Shown piece by piece: positions 26,157 through 35,554 of a stretch of 35,821 nucleotides of DNA. This DNA comes from Isotricha intestinalis. Lineage: Eukaryota > Ciliophora > Litostomatea > Vestibuliferida > Isotrichidae. Numbering within the stretch: position 1 is the first letter of the stretch; every line of letters starts with the position of its first letter. The notes below the pieces were generated by a model that saw only the letters and a list, made by a program, of their open reading frames with translations, searched no databases and had not been told where the DNA came from. A program made the position numbers and the translations under genes. The stretch covers positions 1 through 35,821 of the forward strand of contig JAJJLU010003717.1 in the NCBI GenBank assembly GCA_023807065.1, given 5' to 3'.

Positions 26157-28604
26157 ATGACAGAAAAAATATATGAAAAAAAAAAGCCTCTTCCAATAAA
26201 ATTAAAACAAAACAATATTAAAATATATTCATGGGGTTTTTCAAAATATGGTCAAACTGGAATAGAAAATTGTCAATATACTCCAGAACCACATAATATA
26301 AAATTCCAAAGTCCAAATTTAGAAATATTAAATATTTCAACAGGAGAAAATAATACTTCTTTTATAACAAAGGATAACTTTACATATATAATAGGAAAAA
26401 ATACATTTGGTCAATGTTCAATTAATAACAATAAAAGTAATAATAATAATAATAATAAAAGTATAATATATCATCCAAAATTATTACCTATAAAATGTAT
26501 AAAAATTTCTTTAGGTGGAGAACATATTATTGCTTTAACAAAAGAAAATAATTTTTATTCATGGGGCTTAAATATTTTTGGACAATGTGGTTTAGGACAT
26601 TTTGAAAATGTTAATTATCCATGTTTAATAGATAAATTTGGAATATTAATAGAACAAGACAATGCAGTTTTTGTAAAAGAAATATATAGAAATAATATTA
26701 ATGAAAATATTATAGATATTTCAGCAGGGGCACAACATTCAATGATATTAACTAATAAAAATAATTTATATTCTTGTGGTTTTACTAAAAATGGTTCATT
26801 AGGTTACTTAAATAATAATAATGATAATGAACCTAATGAATCTTCAATTTTTACTAAAATTAATTTAAATTATTTTGATGATAAAATTATAAAAATTAAT
26901 TGTGGAGTTAATCACTCTTGTTGTATTTATGGTAAATATGATATTTTAATTTGGGGTTTTGGAGAAAATTTTGAATTTGAAGGTATTCAAAGATATAATT
27001 TATTTAAATTAATTAATAATTTAAGTAATGATGCTTTTATAGTAGATAATAATAATATAAATGATAATAATGAATATTTAATTAATAATAAAGAATATAA
27101 TTATATTTTAGATATAAAATTAGGAGAAAACTTTCTAATTTTATTAAGTAGTGATGGAAAAATTTATAGTTCAGGAAATAATGATTTTGGTCAACTTGGA
27201 ATTGGAAATCAAGAAAAAAATAATTTTTTTGAAAAAGTTAATATAAATGAAAAAATTATTAGTATTTCAACAGGATATAATTTTGTTTATGCATTAAGTG
27301 AAAATAATAATATTTATTCTTGGGGAAATAATAAATTTGGTCAATGTTTAAATTATGAAAAAAATATTATATATTCTCCTTATAAGATAAATAATTTTCA
27401 AAATAATAAAATTGTACAAATTTCATGTGGTGCTTATCATTCTTGTATTTTAATACAAGGTGAAAATTTAAATGTTGATAATAATAAAATTATACCTTTA
27501 AATAAAAAATTTGAGCCTAATGATTTTAATAAAAGAAATATGTTAATAACAACAATTCAAGAAAATATAAATCAAAAAATAAAATTAGAAAAAGAATTAA
27601 ATGTAAAAGAGCAAAAATTAAATTCATTATCAAAAGAAATAGAAGAAAAAACAAAAATCAAAAAAGAAAGAGAAAAAAATTTAAATGAAAAAATTTCAAA
27701 AAAAAATAATATAAATAACAATATGAATAATAATAATATAAATAATCTAAATATAAAAAATTCAAATTTAAAAATAGAAAATCTATTAAATGAAGAAATT
27801 CAATTAAAAGAATTAACTTTTCCAGAAAATGATTATTTAGGAACAGGAACATTTGGTGAAGTTCGGAAAGCATATTGGAGAAAAACATTAGTAGCAGTGA
27901 AATTTTTAAAAGAATCATATGAAAATTTAGAAGAACAAGTAATACCATTTATAGAAGAATTTAATTTATTAAAAAGTTTACGTCATCCTAATATATTATT
28001 ATATATTGGAGGTTGTATTTCAGGTCCAAAACATTTTTTAATAACAGAATATTGTGAAAATGGGAATTTATTTGAATTTCTTCACGGAGAAAATAATAAT
28101 GAATTAAATGATATAGAAAGATTAAATTTTGCTTTGGAAATAGCAAAAGGAATAAATTATTTACATTCATTTAATCCTCCTATATTACATAGAGATTTAA
28201 AATCATTGAATATATTATTGAATGCAAATTATAATATTAAAATAGCAGATTTTGGTTGGGCAAGATTAAAAAATATTCATATGACAAGAATGAGAGGTAC
28301 TTTCCAATGGATGGCACCTGAAGTTATTTTAAAAGAAAATTATACTGAAAAAGCAGATGTTTATTCTTTTGGTATTATACTTTGGGAATTATGGTCTAGA
28401 GATCCTCCTTATAAAGGTATTATTGCTAAAGATGTTGGAAATATGGTTAAGAAAGATAAAAATTATAGACCTATTATTCCTAAAGAAGTTCCTAAAGAAA
28501 TTAAAGAATTAATGAAATTATGCTGGGATTTTGATCCTGCTAAAAGACCTTGTTTTTTAGAAATTATTAATTGTATTGAAAATTATTTAAGATTAATTGA
28601 GTAA
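26157..28604 (+). CDS. RCC1-repeat / TKL-type protein kinase fusion
   Basis: This 815-residue protein joins an N-terminal RCC1-like seven-bladed propeller to a C-terminal kinase. Seven RCC1 signature strands are visible near residues 21, 78, 132, 204, 264, 336 and 386. Examples are IYSWGFSKYGQTG, FYSWGLNIFGQCGLG, IYSSGNNDFGQLGIG and IYSWGNNKFGQC. Residues 460-545 form a Lys/Glu/Asn-rich coiled coil. The kinase spans about 555-812. It has Gly loop GTGTFGEV (562-569), ATP lysine K582 in VAVKFL, HRDLKSLN (H678-D680), DFG (698-700), RGTFQWMAPEV, ADVYSFGIILWEL and AKRPCF. This pattern is tyrosine-kinase-like (TKL), probably Ser/Thr-specific, and all catalytic residues are present. RCC1 propellers bind small GTPases, chromatin or membranes, so the propeller may target or control the kinase. 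The gene ends in TAA and converges on the next gene. Confidence 0.93.
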   Translation: MTEKIYEKKKPLPIKLKQNNIKIYSWGFSKYGQTGIENCQYTPEPHNIKFQSPNLEILNISTGENNTSFITKDNFTYIIGKNTFGQCSINNNKSNNNNNNKSIIYHPKLLPIKCIKISLGGEHIIALTKENNFYSWGLNIFGQCGLGHFENVNYPCLIDKFGILIEQDNAVFVKEIYRNNINENIIDISAGAQHSMILTNKNNLYSCGFTKNGSLGYLNNNNDNEPNESSIFTKINLNYFDDKIIKINCGVNHSCCIYGKYDILIWGFGENFEFEGIQRYNLFKLINNLSNDAFIVDNNNINDNNEYLINNKEYNYILDIKLGENFLILLSSDGKIYSSGNNDFGQLGIGNQEKNNFFEKVNINEKIISISTGYNFVYALSENNNIYSWGNNKFGQCLNYEKNIIYSPYKINNFQNNKIVQISCGAYHSCILIQGENLNVDNNKIIPLNKKFEPNDFNKRNMLITTIQENINQKIKLEKELNVKEQKLNSLSKEIEEKTKIKKEREKNLNEKISKKNNINNNMNNNNINNLNIKNSNLKIENLLNEEIQLKELTFPENDYLGTGTFGEVRKAYWRKTLVAVKFLKESYENLEEQVIPFIEEFNLLKSLRHPNILLYIGGCISGPKHFLITEYCENGNLFEFLHGENNNELNDIERLNFALEIAKGINYLHSFNPPILHRDLKSLNILLNANYNIKIADFGWARLKNIHMTRMRGTFQWMAPEVILKENYTEKADVYSFGIILWELWSRDPPYKGIIAKDVGNMVKKDKNYRPIIPKEVPKEIKELMKLCWDFDPAKRPCFLEIINCIENYLRLIE

Positions 28605-28811
28605 GGTTTTATTTTTTTTTCTTTGTTTTAAAGAAGATAATTTTTATTAAATTAGTTATAAATGAAAATATAATTATTTATTTTATTTAAATTAAAATGT
28701 GATTTTATTTTAGATAAAAAAATGTTTAATTTAAATAATTTATTATTAAATCTTCTATTAAAAAACTAATACTTTACTTAAAAAATAAAAAATAAAATAT
28801 TATAATATAAT

Positions 28812-29378
28812 TTAGTAAATAGAACAAGACTTAGCATCATTAGAACTTTTAACAAATTCTTTAATAGGATGTTTAGTACTATAATCTAAAATTTCTAAAA
28901 ATATTTTTTCAACTTCAGATTTTTTTTCTAAATTAATTTGTTTATATTCATATTGTAAATGATTATCTTCTAACATTCCAGTTAATTCTTCCATAGTTAA
29001 AACAATATTATCTGAGTTATGAAAAAATCCAATTAAAAAAATTTTTTTAGCATCATCACAATATTTATTTAAATAAGTAATTATATCATTAAATTTTTCA
29101 ATAGAATCTTTTTCTTCAATATTAATAAACATTATATAACAATTTACATCTTTAACTCCTGTATATTCTTTTTCTAATTTTAATACTGAACAAACCATAA
29201 TTTTAATTTGATCTTCTGAATTAGGTAATTTTGTTGAAAAAGAAATTACATGTCTACTTTCTTTTATTATTGTATGATTATATTTTGATAAAAAGATTTT
29301 TATTATTGTATTAGGAGTTTGTGTTGTAGTATTTGTTGAAAAAGCTACAATTTGTAATTTTTCATCTATTGATGACAT
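28812..29378 (-). CDS. Ras/Rab-like pseudo-GTPase with possible C-terminal lipidation motif
   Basis: This 188-residue protein has the size and strand-helix rhythm of a small GTPase. The order is an N-terminal strand KLQIVAFST, a strand DQIKIMVCSVL, a strand VNCYIMFINIEEKDSIEKFNDII (Rab-like), a strand KKIFLIGFFHNSDN, then EYKQINLEKKSEVEKIFLEIL. The nucleotide-binding motifs are missing: no GxxxxGKS at the first loop, no DxxG, and the NKxD position reads HNSD. The protein ends in CSIY, placing a Cys four residues from the end as in CaaX proteins, though Tyr as the last residue is unusual. It probably acts as a non-hydrolysing scaffold, perhaps at a membrane. The fold is inferred from pattern only, so a different small alpha/beta protein is possible. 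Confidence 0.72.
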   Translation of the reverse strand: MSSIDEKLQIVAFSTNTTTQTPNTIIKIFLSKYNHTIIKESRHVISFSTKLPNSEDQIKIMVCSVLKLEKEYTGVKDVNCYIMFINIEEKDSIEKFNDIITYLNKYCDDAKKIFLIGFFHNSDNIVLTMEELTGMLEDNHLQYEYKQINLEKKSEVEKIFLEILDYSTKHPIKEFVKSSNDAKSCSIY

Positions 29379-29518
29379 TTTTTTAAATTAATTTTTTTTT
29401 TATTATTTAATTGTTTGAACTTTTAGATTTAAATTATATTAATTATTCATTGTATTTTAATATTAATATTCTAAAAAGATATTTTATAAAGGATTTATTT
29501 ATAAGAATTTTTTTAATT

Positions 29519-30733
29519 TTATGAATTGGGATTTCCTGTTATTAATCCATATTTTTGACAAATTTCTCTAAAAATTTGAATTCCTTCATCACTGAAATAT
29601 TCTGTTAAATCAATTGATAAATCTAAATTACATTTTATTGTTTTTAATAATAAATTTTTTATTCTTTCACTATTAAAAGAATAAGTTATATTATCTTTAA
29701 AAATACTTTCTATAATTTCAAATTCTTTTTTTTTATTTTTAATACTTTGTTTGTATATCTTCTCATAATTATCTTTTGAATTCACTTCAATTTCATTTTT
29801 AAAAATATTATTTTCTTTCATTAATTTTAATTTATTATTCTTCTTCATAATTACTTTAATTTTCTTATTATAATTCTCAAAAGATTTTCCTAATTTAATA
29901 TGACAATTAATATATTCTTGTAGTTTTAAATTTTTTTCTTTAATTAACTCGAATAAATTTCCAGAAAGAGTTTTTATTTTATTTTGAATTTCTGAATCAG
30001 AAGGATACTCTTCTAAATTGAAATTTAATTTAGTTTTTATATCATTATTTTCATCACTTAATTCATCATTATCCACTAAAACAGAATCAATAACAGATAT
30101 ATCACTCTGAGTTTTTGAATAATTTAAAGTGTTTGGTCCATTTTGCCTTTGAGTTAAAGGTATTTTTCTCTTATAATAAGAATAATTCATTAAATTTGAA
30201 AAAGAATTATTTTTTGAATTATGTGATTTACAAATAGTATCATTTGATGTTTTATTTTTTCTAAATTTTGAAAAACTATTTGCATGTTTTTGTGTTATTG
30301 GTATTTTCTTTTTTATTATTTTTTTTTTGAAATCTACTTTTTTTACAATATAATTTAAGTTCATTTGTAAAGAAATTGAAAGTTTAAATTCAGGATTTTT
30401 TAATATTGGAGTTTCAAAATATTTATTTAAAATTGATTCTGATAATGTAAGCTCTAAGTTATTTATATTAAATACTTTTATTTTTTTATAAAATATTTTC
30501 CTAGGAATTATAAAAGATGCTATTCCAAAAATTTCTCCTTCTATCATTGCTTTAACGAAATATTTTATATCTGATTTTAACTCTGTTTTATCTGTCACAT
30601 AATTATTTTGATGGTAAAATATACATTTTTCAAATTTTGTATCTTGGGAATAAATTTGGAAGCAACAATCTGAAAAATTAAATATTATTGGCTTATATTC
30701 CTTAATAGAAAATTTTATTTCTGTAATTGACAT
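29519..30733 (-). CDS. protein with possible N-terminal C2-like domain and coiled coil
   Basis: This 404-residue protein is not confidently assigned. The first 125 residues alternate short strands and loops, for example IKFSIKEYKPIIFNF, YFVKAMIEGEIFGIASFIIP and FKLSISLQMNL. This resembles the degenerate C2 domains common in ciliary transition-zone and other protist proteins. Two short related basic motifs follow, KKIPITQKH near residue 144 and RKIPLTQRQ near 190, in a Ser/Asn-rich disordered stretch. An acidic segment (VDNDELSDENND) then leads to a coiled coil at about 245-350. The protein ends in a short helical region containing EYFSDEGIQIFREIC. No membrane segment or catalytic motif is seen. 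It lies 140 bases upstream of the pseudo-GTPase gene on the same strand. Length and composition indicate a true gene; the C2 call is weak. Confidence 0.7.
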   Translation of the reverse strand: MSITEIKFSIKEYKPIIFNFSDCCFQIYSQDTKFEKCIFYHQNNYVTDKTELKSDIKYFVKAMIEGEIFGIASFIIPRKIFYKKIKVFNINNLELTLSESILNKYFETPILKNPEFKLSISLQMNLNYIVKKVDFKKKIIKKKIPITQKHANSFSKFRKNKTSNDTICKSHNSKNNSFSNLMNYSYYKRKIPLTQRQNGPNTLNYSKTQSDISVIDSVLVDNDELSDENNDIKTKLNFNLEEYPSDSEIQNKIKTLSGNLFELIKEKNLKLQEYINCHIKLGKSFENYNKKIKVIMKKNNKLKLMKENNIFKNEIEVNSKDNYEKIYKQSIKNKKKEFEIIESIFKDNITYSFNSERIKNLLLKTIKCNLDLSIDLTEYFSDEGIQIFREICQKYGLITGNPNS

Positions 30734-31741
30734 TTATTATATTTCTTTTTCTGAAAATTAAAAAAATAAAAATACTTAAAATTATAATTATTTATAAATA
30801 AGAAATTGAAATAAAAAGAAAAAAAGTTCAAAGTTTTTATTTATTCTTCAAACGGAAAAAATTATAGTGTAAAAAATTTATTAAAAGAAATGATAAAGAA
30901 AGGATATTTAGTTTATCTCTTGAATGAAGCTTTTAAAAAATCAGAAAAAAAAATCAGAACAAAAATGAGGAATAAATTCTTTAAAAATATTTAAAGATAA
31001 TCTTTTCTTTATAGAAAGATTTAATATATGTGATAATAATCATCCATCTAAATCAATAATATTAACTTTAATAAAAACTTTCTAATATATTTATAATGGA
31101 TTCAATAAAAATAAAAAACAAAAATCAAATATTCAATTTATATTTAGATTAATTGAAATGATGAATTTTTTTAAAAAACAAGTGAATTAATCAATAGAAG
31201 TATTTCGTTTTTTATTGTTGTTTATTAAAAAGATTAAATTATTTCAATTTTTTGCCATAAAAAGTTTTACTATGATTCAAAGAATTCTAGATTGTTCTTT
31301 TTTTCATAAATCTGTGTATTTTTATTTTTATTTCTTTTATTATGTTATAGATAAATTAGAAGAGATTGAAAAAAAAGATTTATTTATCTAATGAGAAGAT
31401 TTTACTTAATTTAAGTCAATTTAATTTAGAATCAATTGATTTGATAAGATTTTTAGAACTCAAATATTTTTTTGATAAAAATAAAAAGTAATTAATAAAA
31501 TTCTTATAATATTTATTTGGATATGTTAATTAAAAGGAAGTGAAACTATTGTTAATTTCCCTTTTATAAATTTGAATGATTAATAATGTAGTCAAAGAAA
31601 ATAAAAATTAATTTATTAAAATAAAGAAAAATCTATATTATTTTTTATTAGTTTATTATTTAAATTTTTGATTCATATAATTTAAAAATAATTTCATTTT
31701 TAAATAAAATAAAATTTAAATTTTAAATTAATATTATAAAA
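30734..31741. other. 1-kb gap holding a gene relic
   Basis: The gap lies between divergent genes. Its centre holds the decayed coding stretch listed separately (30815-31491). The flanks, about 80 and 250 bases, are AT-rich and featureless and should contain the promoters of the genes at 30733 and 31742. Confidence 0.5.
30815..31491 (+). pseudogene. decayed protein-coding gene of unknown family
   Basis: About 225 codons can be followed on the + strand. The first frame is open from 30815 to 30991, stopping at TAA 30992, and includes KVFIYSSNGKNYSVKN and KKGYLVYLLNEAFKKS. A shift to the next frame near 30990 continues through FKDNLFFIERFNICDNNHPSK and on to 31388. It is broken only by TAA at 31083 and 31188 before a final TAA at 31389. 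Roughly 134 codons of this frame thus have just two internal stops, against about a dozen expected in DNA of this composition. A third frame, from about 31360, carries SNEKILLNLSQFNLESIDLI and ends at 31489-31491. The product would be helical, with no family I recognise. An intact gene with several tiny introns is possible but does not remove all the stops I see. Confidence 0.5.
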
Positions 31742-34546
31742 ATGACTAATAAAGATTTAATAAATGCTCAAAAATTTTTTAAAGGGATAATGTCTGAGGA
31801 AATAGAAAGTTACAAAAAAAAATTTTCTTTAAACCTTTTAAATTTTGATATAACGGATGAAGATGCAAGAAATATAACTCAATTAATTACTCAAACCACA
31901 AATTTAACAACAATAAAATTAAGACTATCAGAAACATTAACAGATGAGACTTCTTTTGAAAGATTAATAAGAAAGATTTCTTTAAAAAAACAATTTAATT
32001 CAGTATCTTTTTACATTAAATATTTAGATTTGAAGTTATTAGATATTTTTTCAGAAATTCTTGGAAGATTAAATGATAAAATTAGTTCTTTTCGAATTGA
32101 TATCAAATACCAAGATAAAGATTTAAATCGTTTAGCAACAAAAAAAATTTTAGAAGGTTTATTAAAAAATAAAGATAGTAAATTTACTTCAGTTGATTTA
32201 AGATATTTTCAAATTGACAATGAAGAAAATTATAATTTATTAAATGAATATATTACAAATCATCCTTCTTCTCTTTTTAATTTAACTCAAATTAATTTTT
32301 ATAAAAGAAATTTTAATATTGATTCAAGTAAAATCAAATATTTATATTTACCATATTGTGATTTAAATGAAATTAATAATTTACCTATTTTATATTTATC
32401 TTTAGCAGGAAATAATTTATCAAGAAAAGGAATAATAAAATTAAGAGATTTATTACTCGATCCAAATTGTACTTTAGAAAAATTATTTTTATCTAATAAT
32501 TATTTAGGAGATGAAGGTTGTACAATAATATCAAAAGCTTTTGAAAAAAATAATACAATTAGAAAATTAGATTTATCTAATAATAATATTTTAGATAATG
32601 GAATAATTTCACTTGCAAATAGTTTAGTTAATAATACTACTTTACAAAAATTAATTGTATCAAATAATTATATAGGAAATAATGGAATGAGTAGTTTTTG
32701 TGATATTTTAAAAAACACTCCAAATGATAAATTTCTAAAATTAGATTTTTCTTCTAATAATTATGGAGACCAAGGATTAATTTCTTTTTCTGAATTTTTA
32801 AAAAATCATTCAACTAATCAACATTTAATTATTAATTGTAAAATTGGGAAAGATTATCAAAAAAAATTTTTTGAAAATTGTGTTTCGTTAAATAATTTAA
32901 AAACAATAGAATTATATTCAATAGATTTATATAGTGAAAATATGCAATATTTAGTTGATGTAATATCAAATAATAAAAATATAAAATATTTCAGATTTTC
33001 AAATAATTCAAAGGCTTCTTCAGATGCATTAATATTATTAGCAAAAGGTTTTGAACATAATAAAAATATTGAAAAATTATATCTTCCTCAAATGAATTTA
33101 GATGATGATGCAATAGAAGCAATAGCTAAAAGCTTATTTAATAATATAAATATATCCGAATTATACTTAGGAGAAAATAAAATAGGTTTAAAAGGAATTA
33201 AAATTGTATCAGAAATTTTATTAACAAAAGCTTCAATGAAAAAATTAAGTTTAGAAAGAAATAAAATAGATCATCAAGGTACTTATTATATTGGAAAAGC
33301 TCTTGAAGAAGCCACTGGAATAGAAATATTAAATTTAAATAGTAATACTATTGGAGATGAAGGTTGTGAATATTTAGCTAAAGGAATAAGTAAAAATGAA
33401 ACTTTAATTGAATTACAAATTTCTAATAATAAAATTAGTAATAAAGGTATTATGTATATTTCAAAGGAATTACAAAATAAAGTTAATTTTATGAAATTAA
33501 ATGTTTCCTCAAATAATATAACTGAAGTAGAAGAAGATTTTTATAAATTATTTTCTTGGTGTCAAAATATTAGAATTGGTGATAATGAATTAAGTGAACA
33601 AGGAATAATTCAATTATTTCATGGTTCTGAAGATAATAGGTTATTTAAAAAAATAAGATTTACAACAAATTCTAATGTTGACTTTAAATTTAAATGTAAA
33701 AATGAAAATTTAAAAAACTTTGATTTAGCTCATAATCAAGTAAATGTCTCTTTAATTAAAAATATATTAAATTTACCAAATTTAACTGTATTAAATTTAC
33801 AAACAAATGACATTAATGATGATGATATTAATAATATATGTAAATATATTAATGCTTCTTCAGCTCCTTTAAAAAGATTATTATTACAAAGTAATAAATT
33901 TGGTCCATTAGGAGCAGAAAAAATTGCAGAAATGTTAAAGAAAAATAAAACAATTTTAGAATTAAATTTAGCTAGCAATAAAATAAAAGCTCAAGGTATG
34001 AATTCTATATGTGAAGCTTTAACTTTTGATAATAATACTTTAAAAATTTTAATGGTTAATTTTACTGAATTAAATGATTATTGTTCCGATGCTATAGATG
34101 TTATGTTAAGAAATAATAAAAGTTTAACTTCTTTAAGTATTATGGGGAATAATTTTAGTAATTATGGTTTAGATAGAATTTTGTCTTCTTTAAGGGTAAA
34201 TAATACTTTATTGTCTATATCCATTGGAGACAATAAAATTAATGATAATGCATTTAATAATTTAGGAAAATATTTATCTTTTAATAAAACTTTATCTAAT
34301 TTAGAAATTAAAACCAGTAATATGAGTGATAAAAGTGTTGATAAGTTTTCTAAGATGTTTTATAATAATAAAGAACTAAATAATTTAGTTTTAATTGAAA
34401 ATGAAATTAGTTATGATGGCTGTTCTAAATTAGCCTTATATATTCATAAAAATGAAAATATTCATTCTATTAAATTAATGCTTAATAAACCTGGTAAAGA
34501 TGAAAGATTAGAATTAATTAGTGGTTGTCCTCATCTTATTTTTTAG
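31742..34546 (+). CDS. leucine-rich repeat protein of the ribonuclease-inhibitor/NLRC3-like type
   Basis: This 934-residue protein has an N-terminal region of about 190 residues with weaker repeat character. Long runs of 28-residue LRRs follow, in the form LxLxxNxIxxxGxxxLxxxLxxNxxLxxL. Clear units include LEKLFLSNNYLGDEGC, IRKLDLSNNNILDNGI, LQKLIVSNNYIGNNGM, IEILNLNSNTIGDEGC, LLLQSNKFGPLGAEKI and ILELNLASNKIKAQGM. About 20 repeats can be counted, some irregular, with a divergent stretch near residues 590-660. The horseshoe would be a protein-interaction surface. No NACHT, kinase, signal peptide or membrane helix is present, so this is not an NLR despite the repeat type. Many such proteins occur in ciliates and other protists, some in cilia. 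The gene ends in TAG. Confidence 0.9.
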   Translation: MTNKDLINAQKFFKGIMSEEIESYKKKFSLNLLNFDITDEDARNITQLITQTTNLTTIKLRLSETLTDETSFERLIRKISLKKQFNSVSFYIKYLDLKLLDIFSEILGRLNDKISSFRIDIKYQDKDLNRLATKKILEGLLKNKDSKFTSVDLRYFQIDNEENYNLLNEYITNHPSSLFNLTQINFYKRNFNIDSSKIKYLYLPYCDLNEINNLPILYLSLAGNNLSRKGIIKLRDLLLDPNCTLEKLFLSNNYLGDEGCTIISKAFEKNNTIRKLDLSNNNILDNGIISLANSLVNNTTLQKLIVSNNYIGNNGMSSFCDILKNTPNDKFLKLDFSSNNYGDQGLISFSEFLKNHSTNQHLIINCKIGKDYQKKFFENCVSLNNLKTIELYSIDLYSENMQYLVDVISNNKNIKYFRFSNNSKASSDALILLAKGFEHNKNIEKLYLPQMNLDDDAIEAIAKSLFNNINISELYLGENKIGLKGIKIVSEILLTKASMKKLSLERNKIDHQGTYYIGKALEEATGIEILNLNSNTIGDEGCEYLAKGISKNETLIELQISNNKISNKGIMYISKELQNKVNFMKLNVSSNNITEVEEDFYKLFSWCQNIRIGDNELSEQGIIQLFHGSEDNRLFKKIRFTTNSNVDFKFKCKNENLKNFDLAHNQVNVSLIKNILNLPNLTVLNLQTNDINDDDINNICKYINASSAPLKRLLLQSNKFGPLGAEKIAEMLKKNKTILELNLASNKIKAQGMNSICEALTFDNNTLKILMVNFTELNDYCSDAIDVMLRNNKSLTSLSIMGNNFSNYGLDRILSSLRVNNTLLSISIGDNKINDNAFNNLGKYLSFNKTLSNLEIKTSNMSDKSVDKFSKMFYNNKELNNLVLIENEISYDGCSKLALYIHKNENIHSIKLMLNKPGKDERLELISGCPHLIF

Positions 34547-34714
34547 TTCTTAAAATAAAGCTTTGGACAATTTTGTTTTATTTTCATAATTTTGAAAAAC
34601 ACTTTTAAATTAAAATTATATTAAGTTAAATATGAAAAATTTTAATGATTTTACTTTATTATTTTTTATTTTGTTTTTTAAAAAAATGAATTAAAAAATG
34701 AATTTATTCATTAA
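34547..34714. other. 3' flank of the LRR gene
   Basis: This short AT-rich stretch after the TAG stop has no recognisable feature. It may include the lost N-terminal part of the kinase relic that follows, but no glycine loop or ATP-lysine motif can be read here. Confidence 0.4.
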
Positions 34715-35300
34715 ATATTACTTTATAAAAATAAAACAAATAAAATCCATAATATTTCAAAAAGTAATATAATAAATATATCCACACAAATAATAAATGG
34801 AATAAATACTTTACATAAATATGGAATTATTCATAGAGATACACAAGCTTCAAATATAATGGAATATGATAATAATATATTTTCAAATAAAAAAGGAAAA
34901 AGAAATATTAAAATAATTGATTTTTGTTTTAAGTAAAATATTAGGTAAATATGAAACTACTGAAGAAACTTATGGAAATTTTATTATAAAAGTCCTGAAT
35001 TAATTAAACATATTCCTTATGATTTTAAAATTGATTCTCTGAGTATTGGTTGTACTATATATTATTTAGTTTATAAAGAATTACCATTTGAAAAAGGAAA
35101 TAAAAACCAAATTAAACAAAGTATTATTTCTAAAAACATTAATATTATTGCTAATGAATGTAATTATATTAAAAAATTTGAAGATAAAGAATTTTATAGT
35201 AATTCTAGGTTTTTATATTCTCTAATGAAAGATTGTTTAGAAAATAAATATGAAAATAGATTATCAGTATGAATTAATTATATTTTTAATATATGGGACA
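34715..35300 (+). pseudogene. broken protein kinase, C-terminal two thirds of the domain
   Basis: A kinase domain is readable across frame breaks. The first frame gives INGINTLHKYGIIHRDTQAS (HRD at 34832-34840), then IKIIDFCF at 34910-34930, and stops at TAA 34934. A shift of one gives SKILGKYETTEETYGNF to about 34980. A compensating shift returns to the first frame with YYKSPELI, then DSLSIGCTIYYLVYKELPF and ends LENKYENRLSV before TGA at 35271. Damage includes DFG changed to DFC, the HRD-associated Lys changed to Gln, loss of the Trp in the DxWSxG motif, two frameshifts and stops. The N-lobe is not found. The pattern is of the CAMK/ULK kind. Because both shifts involve single bases in runs, sequencing error could explain part, but not the catalytic substitutions. 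Confidence 0.72.
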
Positions 35301-35554
35301 ATATAGTAAAAATTATTCTTAAATAAATTTATATATATTTTCTGTTATTATTTTGATTAATTGTAATAAAGTTAAATTCTTGTATTTTTCTAGATACATC
35401 AAATAGATTCAAATTTATTTAGTATATAGAAATTCTTTTTGAAAAAGAAATATTTAAGATATTTCTCTTTATTATAATTTTTTAAAATTATGTATAGTAA
35501 AAAAAACAAATTTTTTTTAAAATTATAAATAAAAAATAGAAAATATATTAAAAA
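35301..35554. other. AT-rich spacer between two gene relics
   Basis: About 250 bases with no recognisable coding, RNA or repeat signal. Frames following the TGA at 35271 stay open for some 18 codons and may be the decayed end of the kinase relic. Confidence 0.4.

Noticed and set aside
31304..31346. GT...AG segment with intron-like T-rich sequence inside the 30.8-31.5 kb relic
   Set aside because: It resembles the 31-nt intron at 24226, but the frame is already open across it and its removal does not eliminate the neighbouring TAA codons.
31742..34546. NLR-type immune receptor
   Set aside because: The LRRs resemble those of NLRC3, but there is no NACHT or NB-ARC domain and no room for one.
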